Source: DP-19 sp036496285
GTDB taxonomy: Bacteria > Desulfobacterota > Binatia > UTPRO1
Length of the DNA stretch: 64,000 nucleotides
Assembly: GCA_036496285.1 (NCBI GenBank)
Contig: DASXLI010000038.1
Span: forward strand, 46,537 to 110,536
Direction of reading: 5' to 3'
Every line of letters starts with the position of its first letter. The first letter of the stretch is position 1. The notes under the pieces were generated by a model. The model saw nothing but the letters and a program-made list of their open reading frames with translations, was not told the DNA's origin and ran no database searches. This document shows, one piece after another, positions 11,661 to 21,000 of this stretch. The position numbers and the translations under genes are program-made.

Positions 11661-13274
11661 ATGACGCCGTTCGACGAGCCGTGGGACTACCTCGTCATCG
11701 GCAGCGGCATCGCGGGCCTGACCTTCGCGCTCGGGGTCGCGGGCACGGGCCGCGTCGCGATCCTCACCAAGGATCGCGCCGACGAGAGCAACTCGGCCTA
11801 CGCGCAGGGCGGTGTGGCGACGGTGTGGAGCCCCGAGGACTCCTTCGAGGCCCATGCGGACGACACGGTGAGGGCGGGCGCCGGGCTCTGTCACGAGGAC
11901 GTGGTCGAGATGGTCGTGCACGAGGGGCCGGAGCGCATCCGCGAGCTCATCGCGCTCGGTACGCGCTTCGACTCGCACCTGACCGGCGACGCGATCGAGT
12001 ACGACCTCGGACGCGAGGGCGGGCATTCGCAGCGGCGCGTGCTGCACGCCGGCGACCTGACGGGACAGGAGATCGTGCGCGCCCTCGGCGCTGCCGTCCG
12101 CCGGCATCCGAACGTCCACATCCTCGAGAACGCGCTCGCGGTCGATCTCCTGATGGATCGCGTGCAGCGCGAGGACGGGCGCCCGGTCTGCCGCGGCGCC
12201 TATGTCTACGACCGCGCGAGCGCGACGGTGCGGACGGTGCGCGCGCGCGTCACGGCGCTCTGCACCGGCGGCGCGGGGAAGGTGTACCTCTACACGACGA
12301 ACCCCGACGTCGCGAGTGGCGATGGCGTCGCGATCGGCTTCCGCGCCGGCGCCGACGTCGGCAACATGGAGTTCTTTCAGTTCCATCCGACCTGCCTCTA
12401 CCACCCGAAGGCGAAATCCTTCTTGATCTCGGAGGCGCTGCGCGGGGAGGGCGCGCGGCTGCGCACGCCCGACGGGACGCTTTTCATGGGCAGCTACCAC
12501 CCCGACGCCGAGCTCGCGCCGCGCGACGTGGTGGCGCGGGCGATCGACCACGAGATGAAGGTGCACGGCTACGAGTGCGTGTACCTCGACATCACGCACC
12601 AGCCGGCGAGCTATCTGGCCGAGCGCTTCCCGCACATCCTGCAGCGCTGTCGTGAGCTCGGCATCGACATCACGCGCGAGTGGATTCCGGTCGTCCCGGC
12701 CGCGCACTACATGTGCGGCGGCCTCGTCACCGGTCGCGAGGGGCGGACGACCGTGCCGCGCCTCTATGCGGCCGGCGAGGTCGCCATGACCGGGCTGCAC
12801 GGCGCCAACCGCCTCGCCTCGAACTCGCTGCTCGAGGCGCTCGTCTTCGGGCATCGCGCCGCGGCCGACGCGCGCCTCGTCGTCCACGCGGACACGAGAT
12901 CGCTGCCCGCGATGCCGGACTGGAACCCCGGCACGGCCGTCAACAGCGACGAGAACGTCGTCGTCACCCAGAACTGGGACGAGGTGCGACGGACGATGTG
13001 GAACTTCGTCGGCATCGTCCGCTCCACCCGGCGGCTGGAGCGGGCCCGCAAGCGCATTGCGATGCTGCAGGAGGAGATCCGCGAGTACTACTGGAACTTC
13101 CTCGTGACCGGCGACTTGCTGGAGCTGCGCAACATCGCGACCGTGGCCGAGTTGATCGTCCGCTCGGCCTTGCAGCGGCGCGAGAGCCGCGGCCTCCACT
13201 ATACGATCGACTATCCGGAGCGTGACGATCACGGCGGTCTGCACGATACGATCCTGCCCGGGTCAAGAACCTGA
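11661..13274 (+). CDS. nadB: L-aspartate oxidase
   Basis: FAD enzyme oxidising L-aspartate to iminoaspartate for quinolinate and NAD synthesis; 537 residues, as usual for NadB. The dinucleotide-binding motif VIGSGIAGLTFAL is at residues 12-24. It is followed by DESNSAYAQGGVATVW, and the C-terminal FAD region GLHGANRLASNSLLEALVFG is typical of the family. NadB rather than succinate dehydrogenase or fumarate reductase is supported by the single gene context and SNSAYAQGG. ATG 11661 lies about 97 bases after the Coq4-like gene. nadA and nadC are not in the window. Confidence 0.95.
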   Translation: MTPFDEPWDYLVIGSGIAGLTFALGVAGTGRVAILTKDRADESNSAYAQGGVATVWSPEDSFEAHADDTVRAGAGLCHEDVVEMVVHEGPERIRELIALGTRFDSHLTGDAIEYDLGREGGHSQRRVLHAGDLTGQEIVRALGAAVRRHPNVHILENALAVDLLMDRVQREDGRPVCRGAYVYDRASATVRTVRARVTALCTGGAGKVYLYTTNPDVASGDGVAIGFRAGADVGNMEFFQFHPTCLYHPKAKSFLISEALRGEGARLRTPDGTLFMGSYHPDAELAPRDVVARAIDHEMKVHGYECVYLDITHQPASYLAERFPHILQRCRELGIDITREWIPVVPAAHYMCGGLVTGREGRTTVPRLYAAGEVAMTGLHGANRLASNSLLEALVFGHRAAADARLVVHADTRSLPAMPDWNPGTAVNSDENVVVTQNWDEVRRTMWNFVGIVRSTRRLERARKRIAMLQEEIREYYWNFLVTGDLLELRNIATVAELIVRSALQRRESRGLHYTIDYPERDDHGGLHDTILPGSRT

Positions 13275-13316
13275 CCCGGCGGTCTGGCCCATCCGCCCGA
13301 GCGATGCCTTTATACG

Positions 13317-13346
13317 TTGACGGCGGGCCTCCGGGTTGACTATGGT
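13317..13346 (+). promoter_or_regulatory. Candidate promoter of the lytic transglycosylase gene
   Basis: TTGACG (13317-13322), an 18-base spacer and TATGGT (13341-13346) give five and four matches to the sigma-70 boxes. A start site about seven bases downstream would fall within a few bases of the ATG at 13355. No Shine-Dalgarno sequence is visible, so a leaderless or near-leaderless transcript is possible. Confidence 0.45.
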
Positions 13347-13354
13347 TCCCCGCG

Positions 13355-14014
13355 ATGACCCTGGTCTCTCGGCGGGTTGGGGTGGTGGTGGCGGGCGCCG
13401 GAATCGTCCAGCTGCTCCTGAGCATGGTTCCGCGGACGGCGGCGGCCGACATCTTCCTGAAGCGCGATCGCTTCGGCGTGCTGCATTTCACCAACGTCCC
13501 CACCGACAAGGGCTACAAGGTCGTGATGCAGGAGCAGTCCGGCATTGGCCGGGTCACGGCGACGGCGAGCTCGGTGAGCTTTGGGCGCGTCGACTCGCGG
13601 GCGTTCGATCCGATCATCGCCGAGGTCGCGGCCCGCTATCAGATGGACCGGGCGCTGGTGAAGGCCGTCATCAAGGCCGAGTCCGGCTTCGAGCCGCGGG
13701 CCGTGTCGCCGAAGGGCGCGCGCGGGCTCATGCAGCTCATGCCGCAGACGGCCATGCTCCACGGCGTGCGCCACATCCACGAGCCGAGCGAGAACATCGA
13801 GGGCGGCGTGCAGCATCTGCGCATGCTCCTCGACCGCTACAACAACAACGTCCCGCTGGCGCTCGCGGCCTACAACGCGGGCGAAGGCGCGGTCGACCAG
13901 GCCGGCGGCATCCCGGCGTTCCCCGAGACGCGCGACTACGTCTGGCGGGTCCTGCAGTTCCGCCAGCAGTACCTCCAGCAGTACCTGCAGCAAGCGGTCG
14001 CGCGCGCGCGGTGA
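13355..14014 (+). CDS. Lytic transglycosylase with N-terminal DUF4124 module
   Basis: A 219-residue exported murein hydrolase of the Slt70/MltC-like SLT domain. The N terminus (MTLVSRR, then a hydrophobic run ending RTAAA near residue 31) is a signal peptide. A DUF4124 module follows (DIFLKRDRFGVLHFTNVPTD). The SLT domain spans about residues 84-195: the catalytic Glu109 lies in IKAESGFEPRAVS, followed by GARGLMQLMPQTA and LALAAYNAGEGAV. The protein ends in a Gln/Arg-rich tail (RQQYLQQYLQQ). It would cleave the glycan strands of peptidoglycan in the periplasm. It lies between nadB and pgsA on the same strand. Confidence 0.92.
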   Translation: MTLVSRRVGVVVAGAGIVQLLLSMVPRTAAADIFLKRDRFGVLHFTNVPTDKGYKVVMQEQSGIGRVTATASSVSFGRVDSRAFDPIIAEVAARYQMDRALVKAVIKAESGFEPRAVSPKGARGLMQLMPQTAMLHGVRHIHEPSENIEGGVQHLRMLLDRYNNNVPLALAAYNAGEGAVDQAGGIPAFPETRDYVWRVLQFRQQYLQQYLQQAVARAR

Positions 14015-14092
14015 CGACGGCTCCGGGTCGCGTGCGCGGTCACCCGAGGGAGCGTTCCGGGTGGACGCGGCGAGGCCGGTCGTGAGCCCATC

Positions 14093-14737
14093 GTGAGCCT
14101 CGACGCCACGCGGGCGCCGCTGCGTACGGCGTCGCTCTGGACCGCCCCGAACGTCCTCACGCTCTTCCGCATCGCGCTCGTCCCGGTGCTCGTCTACCTG
14201 CTGCGCGAGCCGGGACGGGCGAGCGGCGCGCTTGCCGCGTTCTTCTTCCTGCTGGCCGGGCTGACCGACTATTACGACGGCTATCTCGCCCGCAAGCACG
14301 GCATCGTCACGACGCTCGGCAAGTTCCTCGATCCGCTGGCGGACAAGCTCATCGTGGTGTCGGCGCTCATTATGCTCGCGGCGATGCCGTGTCCCGAGAC
14401 GCCGGGGCATTGCCCGCGCGTGCCTGCCTGGCTCGTCGTGTTGATCGTCGGGCGCGAGCTCGCGGTGACGGGCCTGCGCAGCATCGCGTCGGGGGAAGGG
14501 GTCACGCTCGGCGCCGAGGAGCTCGGCAAGTACAAGATGATCTTCCAGACCTTCGCCGTCTTCGGGTTGCTGCTGCACTACCGCTACCTGTTCGTCGATT
14601 TCCACGCCGGCGGGATGTACTTCCTATGGCTCTCGGTGCTGCTCGGTCTCTGGTCGGCGGTCGACTACCACGTGCGCGTGTACCGGGTCGTGCGCGCCGC
14701 GCCGCGGCCCGTTGACAGCTCATCGGTACCTCCTTAA
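14093..14737 (+). CDS. pgsA: CDP-diacylglycerol-glycerol-3-phosphate 3-phosphatidyltransferase
   Basis: Membrane enzyme making phosphatidylglycerol phosphate. At 214 residues it has several hydrophobic helices. The CDP-alcohol phosphotransferase signature DGx2ARx8Gx3Dx3D is complete: Asp62, Gly63, Ala66, Arg67, Gly76, Asp80 and Asp84. The N-terminal TAPNVLTLFRIALVPVLVYL is characteristic of PgsA rather than other family members such as PssA. The start is GTG 14093. The last codons overlap the predicted promoter of tRNA-Gly. Confidence 0.93.
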   Translation: MSLDATRAPLRTASLWTAPNVLTLFRIALVPVLVYLLREPGRASGALAAFFFLLAGLTDYYDGYLARKHGIVTTLGKFLDPLADKLIVVSALIMLAAMPCPETPGHCPRVPAWLVVLIVGRELAVTGLRSIASGEGVTLGAEELGKYKMIFQTFAVFGLLLHYRYLFVDFHAGGMYFLWLSVLLGLWSAVDYHVRVYRVVRAAPRPVDSSSVPP

Positions 14738-14740
14738 GGT
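14712..14740 (+). promoter_or_regulatory. Candidate promoter of tRNA-Gly
   Basis: A perfect TTGACA (14712-14717), a 17-base spacer and TAAGGT (14735-14740) lie 12 bases before the tRNA. The -35 box is inside the last codons of pgsA and the -10 box contains its TAA stop, so the tRNA promoter is embedded in the end of the coding sequence. The -10 box matches consensus poorly (three of six). Confidence 0.5.
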
Positions 14741-14751
14741 AACGCCCCTGT

Positions 14752-14825
14752 GCGGGTGTAGCTCAGTTGGCTAGAGCACGACCTTGCCAAGGTCGGGGTC
14801 GAGGGTTCGAAGCCCTTCACCCGCT
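14752..14825 (+). tRNA. tRNA-Gly (anticodon GCC)
   Basis: A full cloverleaf can be drawn. The acceptor stem GCGGGTG (14752-14758) pairs with CACCCGC (14818-14824), with discriminator T. The D arm is GCTC...GAGC. The anticodon stem CGACC/GGTCG encloses TTGCCAA with anticodon GCC. The T arm GAGGGTTCGAAGCCCTTC has the TTCGAA loop. CCA is not encoded. Confidence 0.96.
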
Positions 14826-14854
14826 TTCACGCAACGCGCGTAGCACGCGTCCCT

Positions 14855-14881
14855 CGGGCCCCGGCGCATCGCCGGGGCCCG
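14855..14881 (+). terminator. Hairpin after tRNA-Gly, likely terminator
   Basis: A 12-bp perfect stem (14855-14866 with 14870-14881; arm CGGGCCCCGGCG) around a CAT loop, 30 bases after the tRNA. It lacks a real T-run (TGTCTCG follows), so termination is inferred from stem strength and place. Confidence 0.5.
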
Positions 14882-14897
14882 TGTCTCGCCGCCGGCC

Positions 14898-17800
14898 GTG
14901 GTGAGCACCGCCGTCCTGACCGTCTATCCGACGGCGTTGAAGGTCGAGGAGGTGCTGAAGGAGCGGGCGCGTGCCGGCGACCCCTCGCTCGGCCACCGCT
15001 TCACGACCTTCCCGGAGTTGATCGACGCCCTCGACCGCGACACCGGCGGCCCGGCGGTCGTCGCGGACACGCTCGCGCTCGTCCTGGTCCACCAGGCACT
15101 CGTCGACGACGGCAGCGAGCGCGTCGTCGAGCACCCGGGCCTCGCGGCGAGCGTGCTGCGCGCTCTCGGGGAGTTGAAGGCTGCGTGCCTCGCGCCGGAG
15201 GCGATCGCCGCCGTCGCCCTGGCGGCGCCTGGGGGCGAGGTGCGCCAGCGGCTCGCCTGGCTCGGACGCGTCGCCGCCGCCTACGCCGAGCGTCTGCGGC
15301 GGGCCGGCCGCGCCGACCGGCACGATCGCGAGCGGCGCGTCCTGGCGCTGCTCGAGCGCCACCTGGCACTCGGCACGCGGCCGCGCATGCTGGCCGGCGT
15401 CGAGCGGCTCGTCATCGCGGAGATCTACGACTACTCGCCGGCGCAGTCGTTGATCGCGCGCGCCCTCATCCATCTGGTGGGCGACGCCGAGCTCGTGACC
15501 CTGGCGCATCCAGAGAACGTCGACGCGAGCCGGTTCGTCGAGCTCACGTGGAACCGCTTCGTCGACGACCCCGACGTCGCCGACAAGGTGCTGCCGGATT
15601 TCGTCGTGCGCGGCGGCCGGCGGGGATCGCTCGAGCGCGTGCTGGAGAGCGTCTTTGCCGAGCCGAAGCCGCCTGCCGCCGACGATACCGACGGGCGCGT
15701 ACGGATCGTGGTGGCGCCGAGCCGGACTGCCGAGGTCGTGGAGGTCGGCCGGCGCGTGCGCGCCGCGCTCACGGCCGGCACGCCGCCGGAGCGGATCGCG
15801 ATCCTCGCGCGGCGCCTCGAGGGCTACCGGCCGCTCCTCGAGGACGCGGCGCGCAGGCAACGCCTACCGCTCGCTTTTCGCGAGCCGCGTGCCCTCGCCG
15901 CGCACGGCTCGGTGCAGGCCGTGCTGCGTCTCGCGCATGCGGCCGCCGACGGCCTGCCGCGTGATGCGCTGATCGCGGCGTTCGAGAGCCCGTACCTGCC
16001 ACGCGCGCCGCGCGGCGCCCGCGCGGTCCTCGCGGCGGCGGGTTACGTCGACGGCGCGACGAGGGCGCTCGCCGACTGCGTGGCTCGGGCGGAGCGGCCG
16101 GGCGCGGACGGTGGCAGGACGCGCACGGGAACGGACGGGCGCGCGCGACGCCAGGCGGCCGTCGTCGTGACCGCGCAACGGGTCGGCGCGCTCGCGCGCT
16201 CGCGGACGGTGCCCGGGCACGCCGCGGCGCTGCGCGCGCTGCTCGGCGAGCTCGGCTGGACGGTCCCCGGCGGTGACGCCATCCCCGGCGAGGCGCCGAG
16301 CGAGGGCACGGCGCTGGCGGCGCTCGATCGCCTCCTCGGCGACCTGGCCGACGCCGCGACGGTACTGGACGAGCGGCCGATCGCATTCGCGCGCTTCGTC
16401 GCGCTCCTCGAGAGCGCGGTCGAGCTCGGCGACGTCGACCCACCGGGGCCGGCGCCGGCCGGTGTGCACGTGCTGCCGATCGCCGACGCGCGCGGCCTCG
16501 ACTTCGACGAGGTGTTCCTTCTCGGGCTCGACGACGGCACGTTCCCTGCGCCGGCGCGCGAGGACGGCCTGCTCTCCGACGCCGCGCGCCGTACGATCAA
16601 CCGCCATGGGCCCGCCGAGGTGTTGACCGGGCTCGCGACCGTGACGACTCCTGCCGCGCTCGGCCGGCTGCTGCGGCTGCGCGCCGACCGCGCCGCGGAG
16701 GATCCGTTCCTCTTCTATCTGGCGCTCTCGACCGCAGAGCAGCGCGTCGTGGTCACGTACCCGGCGCGCGACGACGACGGCGGCGCGCTCGTGCGCTCGC
16801 CGTTCATCGACGAGCTCGTGGCGATCGTCGGCGCCGGCGCCGTCGAGAGCGCGCCGGAGGAGGGCGGCTCGATCGCCGGCGCGGCGGACGGGCGAGCGCT
16901 GCTGAACGCCGCGGTCGTGGCGGCAGCCGAGGGACGTCCGGGCGCGCTCGCGGCCGCGGGGGTGCGTCTGCCGGCGGGCGCGCTCGGCCGGCTGCTGTCG
17001 CGCATCCGCACGGAGCGGCGACGGGCGCGCTACTTCCTGCTCGACGGCGGCCGCGACCGCGCCGCGAAGGAGGCGCTGGCGGACGCATTCGTGGGCCGCC
17101 TGCCGGCCGACGAGGCGCGGCGCGCCCGTTTGCGCGGCGCGTCCTGGAGCGCGACCGCGCTCGACGAGCTCGGCGCCTGCGGCTTCCGCTTTTTCGCGCG
17201 GCGCGTGCTGCGGCTCGGGGACGCGAGCGCCGGCGACGAGGGCCTCGACGCGCGCGAGCAGGGTCTCCTCGTGCATCGGTTGCTCGAGCTCGTCGTGGCC
17301 GAGGTTGAGCCCTTACCGGCCGAGCCGCGTGCGGCGGCCGAGCGGGCGCGCGAGGTGGCGGAGTCGCTGCGCGCGACGATCGCGCAGGAGCAGCGCCCGG
17401 CCGACGCGAGGCTCTTCGACCTCGCCTGGGAACAGGCCGTGCGTGCTGTCGCCGAAGTCGTGGCCGAGGAGGCGGCGAGTCCGCCGGGGCCGGGGAGCCT
17501 GCGGCGGCGCCTGCTCGAGTGGCGGTTCCGGCTGGCGATCGCCGATCATCGCGCGTGCGAGCCCGCCGAGCGGCTCGACGTGATCGTGGATGGCACGATC
17601 GATCGTGCCGACCTCTGGATGGACGAGAGTGGGCGCGTCGTGGCGGCGCGTGTCGTCGATTACAAGAACGCCAAACGCGAGCGCGAGTACGCCGTGCGTC
17701 TCGATCCAGCCGGCGAGCGTGGCACGATGAGCTTCCAGATCCCGCTCTACGCGATGGCCCTGCGCGCCGCGCCCGAGCTGGCGTGGCGGGCGGACGCGCG

Positions 17801-18059
17801 CGTCGAGGGCGGCTACGTCCTCGTGCGCGGCGGCAAGAAGATGCTGGTGAAGGCGCTGCCGGAGCGCCTGCTGGCGCTGGCACCGGAGACACGGGCGGGC
17901 GCCGAGGGCGACGACGGCGTGCCCGTCGCGAGCCGCGTCGTCGAGCTCGTCGCGGACGCGGTCGCGGGCCGCTTCGACGTCGAGCCGTGCGAGTGCAGCC
18001 CCTACTGCGCGTATCGCTACGCCTGCCGCTACGAGCCGCCGCCGGAGGAAGAGGAATGA
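14898..18059 (+). CDS. AddB-like ATP-dependent nuclease subunit (PD-(D/E)XK, Fe-S type)
   Basis: A 1053-residue protein of the AddB/RexB kind, the partner of a UvrD-type helicase in double-strand-end resection. The long N-terminal part is a degenerate helicase-like body with no Walker A. The C-terminal RecB-like nuclease shows VDGTIDRADL near residue 898, then VVDYKNAKRERE near 919-930 and FQIPLYAMAL. Cysteines fit an iron-sulfur clasp: Cys near 760 (LGACGFRFFARRVL) and the C-terminal PCECSPYCAYRYACRY cluster. The start is GTG 14898, with GTG 14901 adjacent as an alternative. The stop overlaps the start of the next gene (ATGA), so the two subunits are coupled. Divergence from textbook AddB is large, so the symbol is left blank. 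Confidence 0.85.
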   Translation: MVSTAVLTVYPTALKVEEVLKERARAGDPSLGHRFTTFPELIDALDRDTGGPAVVADTLALVLVHQALVDDGSERVVEHPGLAASVLRALGELKAACLAPEAIAAVALAAPGGEVRQRLAWLGRVAAAYAERLRRAGRADRHDRERRVLALLERHLALGTRPRMLAGVERLVIAEIYDYSPAQSLIARALIHLVGDAELVTLAHPENVDASRFVELTWNRFVDDPDVADKVLPDFVVRGGRRGSLERVLESVFAEPKPPAADDTDGRVRIVVAPSRTAEVVEVGRRVRAALTAGTPPERIAILARRLEGYRPLLEDAARRQRLPLAFREPRALAAHGSVQAVLRLAHAAADGLPRDALIAAFESPYLPRAPRGARAVLAAAGYVDGATRALADCVARAERPGADGGRTRTGTDGRARRQAAVVVTAQRVGALARSRTVPGHAAALRALLGELGWTVPGGDAIPGEAPSEGTALAALDRLLGDLADAATVLDERPIAFARFVALLESAVELGDVDPPGPAPAGVHVLPIADARGLDFDEVFLLGLDDGTFPAPAREDGLLSDAARRTINRHGPAEVLTGLATVTTPAALGRLLRLRADRAAEDPFLFYLALSTAEQRVVVTYPARDDDGGALVRSPFIDELVAIVGAGAVESAPEEGGSIAGAADGRALLNAAVVAAAEGRPGALAAAGVRLPAGALGRLLSRIRTERRRARYFLLDGGRDRAAKEALADAFVGRLPADEARRARLRGASWSATALDELGACGFRFFARRVLRLGDASAGDEGLDAREQGLLVHRLLELVVAEVEPLPAEPRAAAERAREVAESLRATIAQEQRPADARLFDLAWEQAVRAVAEVVAEEAASPPGPGSLRRRLLEWRFRLAIADHRACEPAERLDVIVDGTIDRADLWMDESGRVVAARVVDYKNAKREREYAVRLDPAGERGTMSFQIPLYAMALRAAPELAWRADARVEGGYVLVRGGKKMLVKALPERLLALAPETRAGAEGDDGVPVASRVVELVADAVAGRFDVEPCECSPYCAYRYACRYEPPPEEEE

Positions 18060-21000
18060 CGGCGACGGACGAGCGAGCGCTGACCGACGAGCAGCGCGCG
18101 GCGGTCGCATGCTCGGGCAGCGTGCTCGTGCGGGCCGGCGCCGGCTCGGGGAAGACCGTCGTGCTGGTGGAGCGCTACGTGCAGGCGCTCTGCGGCGAGC
18201 GCGGCACGGAGCCGCTCGAGATCGAGCAGATCATCGCCGTCACCTTCACCGAGAAGGCGGCGGCCGAGATGCGCGACCGCATCCGGGCCCGCCTCGGCGC
18301 GCGGGGGGCGCGCGCGGACGGGGACGAGCGCCGCCGGCTCCTACGCATCCAGCGAGCGCTCCAGTCGGCGTGCATCGGCACGATCCACGCGCTGGCGGCG
18401 GCGCTGCTGCGCGCCGCGCCGGTCGAGGCGGGGATCGATCCGGCGGCGCGCGTGCTCGACGAGATCGAGGGCCCGGCATACGTCGAGCGCGAGGTGCGCC
18501 GGGCGCTGCTCGCGCGTCTCCGCGCCGGCGACGAGGACGTGCGCCGCTGTGCGGAGGCGTGGGGCTTCGGCGGGGCCGGCGGCGACCTGGTCGCGAGCGT
18601 CACCGACACCCTCGCGAGCCTGGCGCGGCGTGGCGTGCCGGTGGCGGCGTTGGGCGACGCGCTCGCGCGCCAGGCGGAGGCGACGCGCGCGACCCTCGGC
18701 GCGGCCGGCGTACGCGGGCGCGCGATGGTCGCGAGCATCGACGGGTGGGTCGCCGGGGCCGGCCGCGCACTGCCCGAGGGGTTCTGCGCCCGCTGGCCGG
18801 CGTGGCGTGCCGCGCTGTGCGCGCTCGACGAGGCGGGGGCCGAGGGCCTCGTGCCGTTGCGCGCGTTTCCTTCCGAAGCCGGCCGCGCGTTGCGCAAGCG
18901 GCCGGGGTGGAGCGAGCATGCCGAGCTGCTGGCGTTCGCGTGGCAGGACGGTACGCCGCGCTTCCGCGGTGTCCTCGCGGCGGCCTTCGGCGCCCGGCAC
19001 GGGCTCACCCTGGCGGAGGGGCTCGGCCGGGTGATCGCTGCGGTCGACGCACAGCTGGCGGCCGCCAAGCGGCGTGACGGCGTCCTCACGTTCGACGACT
19101 TGATCGTCGGCGCCAACGCGATGCTGGCGGCTCACCCGGCAACCGCCGCACGCCTGCTCGGCGAGGTCCGCGCGGTGCTCGTCGACGAGTTCCAGGACAC
19201 GGATCCGATCCAGATCGCGCTGGTGCGGCGGCTCGCGTCCGGCGGCGGAGAGCTCTTCGCGGTCGGGGACGAGAAGCAATCGATCTACCGGTTTCGCGGC
19301 GCCGACGTGGAGGTCTTCGCCGACATGCGGCGGACGATCGGTGTCGAGCTGCCGCTCGCCGACAACTTCCGCTCGCGGCCCGCCCTCCTGGCGTTCGTCA
19401 ACGGGCTCGCCGCGCGCCTCTTCGCGGCACCGGCCGAGGCGCCACCCTGGCGGGTGCGCTGGTCGGCGGAGCAACGGCTGCGTGCGCGGCGCGAGCCGCA
19501 CGAGGAGGCGCCGCGCCCGGCGATCCGTCTCGTGAGCCTGGCGAGCCAGATCGAGGAGCACCGCCCGCCGCTCGCGGCGGCGCCGGCACGTGCGCTCGAG
19601 GCGCGTGTGGTCGCGGCAACGATCAGCGAGCTTCTGGGCGAGGGCTGGCGGGCGCGCGACGTCGCGGTGCTGCTGCCGGCGCTCACCCAGGTGAAGGCCT
19701 ACGAGTTCGCGCTCCGCCGCTGCGCGATTCCGTACGAGATCGTGCGCGGGCGGGGCTTCTACCAGTGCCAGGAGATCCGTGACCTCGTGCACCTGCTCGC
19801 CGCCGTCGTGGATCCCGAGGACGAGCTGGCGCTCGCCACCGCGCTGCGCTCGCCGCTCTTCGGGCTCTCCGACACGGCCCTCGAGCGCTTGACGGTGGCG
19901 TCCGGACGCCTGGGCACGGCACTCGCCGCGGCCGACGTCGCGCTCGACGCGGACGATGCCGCGGGCCTCGCCGAGGCACGCCGCGTGCTGTGCGCGCTGC
20001 GCAAGGCGCGCGACCGGGTGACGGTGGCGGAGCTGCTGACGCAGGCCATCGACGCGACCGGCATCGAGCAGGTGCTGACGGCGCAGTTCCACGGCGCGCA
20101 GAAGGTGGCGAACGTGCGGAAGCTGGTCGCCCGCGCTCGCGCGCTCGGGCGGCGCGGCTTCCTCGACGCCGCGACCTTTGTCGCCCGTGCCCGCGAACTC
20201 CTCGACGAGGTCGCACGTGAGCCCGAGGCGGCGCGGCTCGCGACCGATGTGGACGCGGTGCAGGTGATGACCGTCCACCAGGCGAAGGGTCTCGAGTTTC
20301 CGGTCGTGATCCTGCCCGATCTCGCACGCGAGGCGCCGCGCGACTACCGCTCGCCGGTCGTCGTCGATCCGCGCTACGGACTGCTCGCGTCGGCGACGTT
20401 CGGCGCCGGGCGCCATCGCCTGCCGCACGCGCTGATCGAGGAGTGGCGGCAGGACGACCGCGAGCGCGGCGAGGCGGAGCGGGCCCGCCTCCTCTACGTC
20501 GCCTGCACGCGTGCCCGCGAGCTGCTCGTGCTCTGCGAGGGCAAGGGGCGCGTCGCGGCGCTCCGCGAGCAGGACGGCACGCCGGCGCGGAGCGCGTGCG
20601 AGCATCTCTGGGCCTTCCTCGGCCGCGAGCGGGTCGCGGCGTTCCTCGCGGGATCGGACGTACGCGTGGTGCTCGACGCGACGGGCGAGGACGCCGCCGG
20701 CGCGCCCGTGCTCGTGCCGGTCGAGCTCGAGAAGAGCGCGGCGCTGCTGGCGCGCGTGCGTCCTCCCGAGGCGGACGCGGGGGAGACGAGCCTCGCGCGC
20801 GTCGCCGATGCCGTCCCGACCGGGGACGAGGTCGCGGCGGTCGCGTCCGTGCTCGACCGGCCCGAGGCACGGGCGGCGCCGCTCGTCGTGAGCCCGACGG
20901 CGCTCGCCGACTACGCGCGCTGCCCGCGCCAGTTCTGGCATCGACACGTACGCGGCGTGCCGGAGGGCGGCGCGGCCGGAGCGGGCGCTACCGATGGCTC

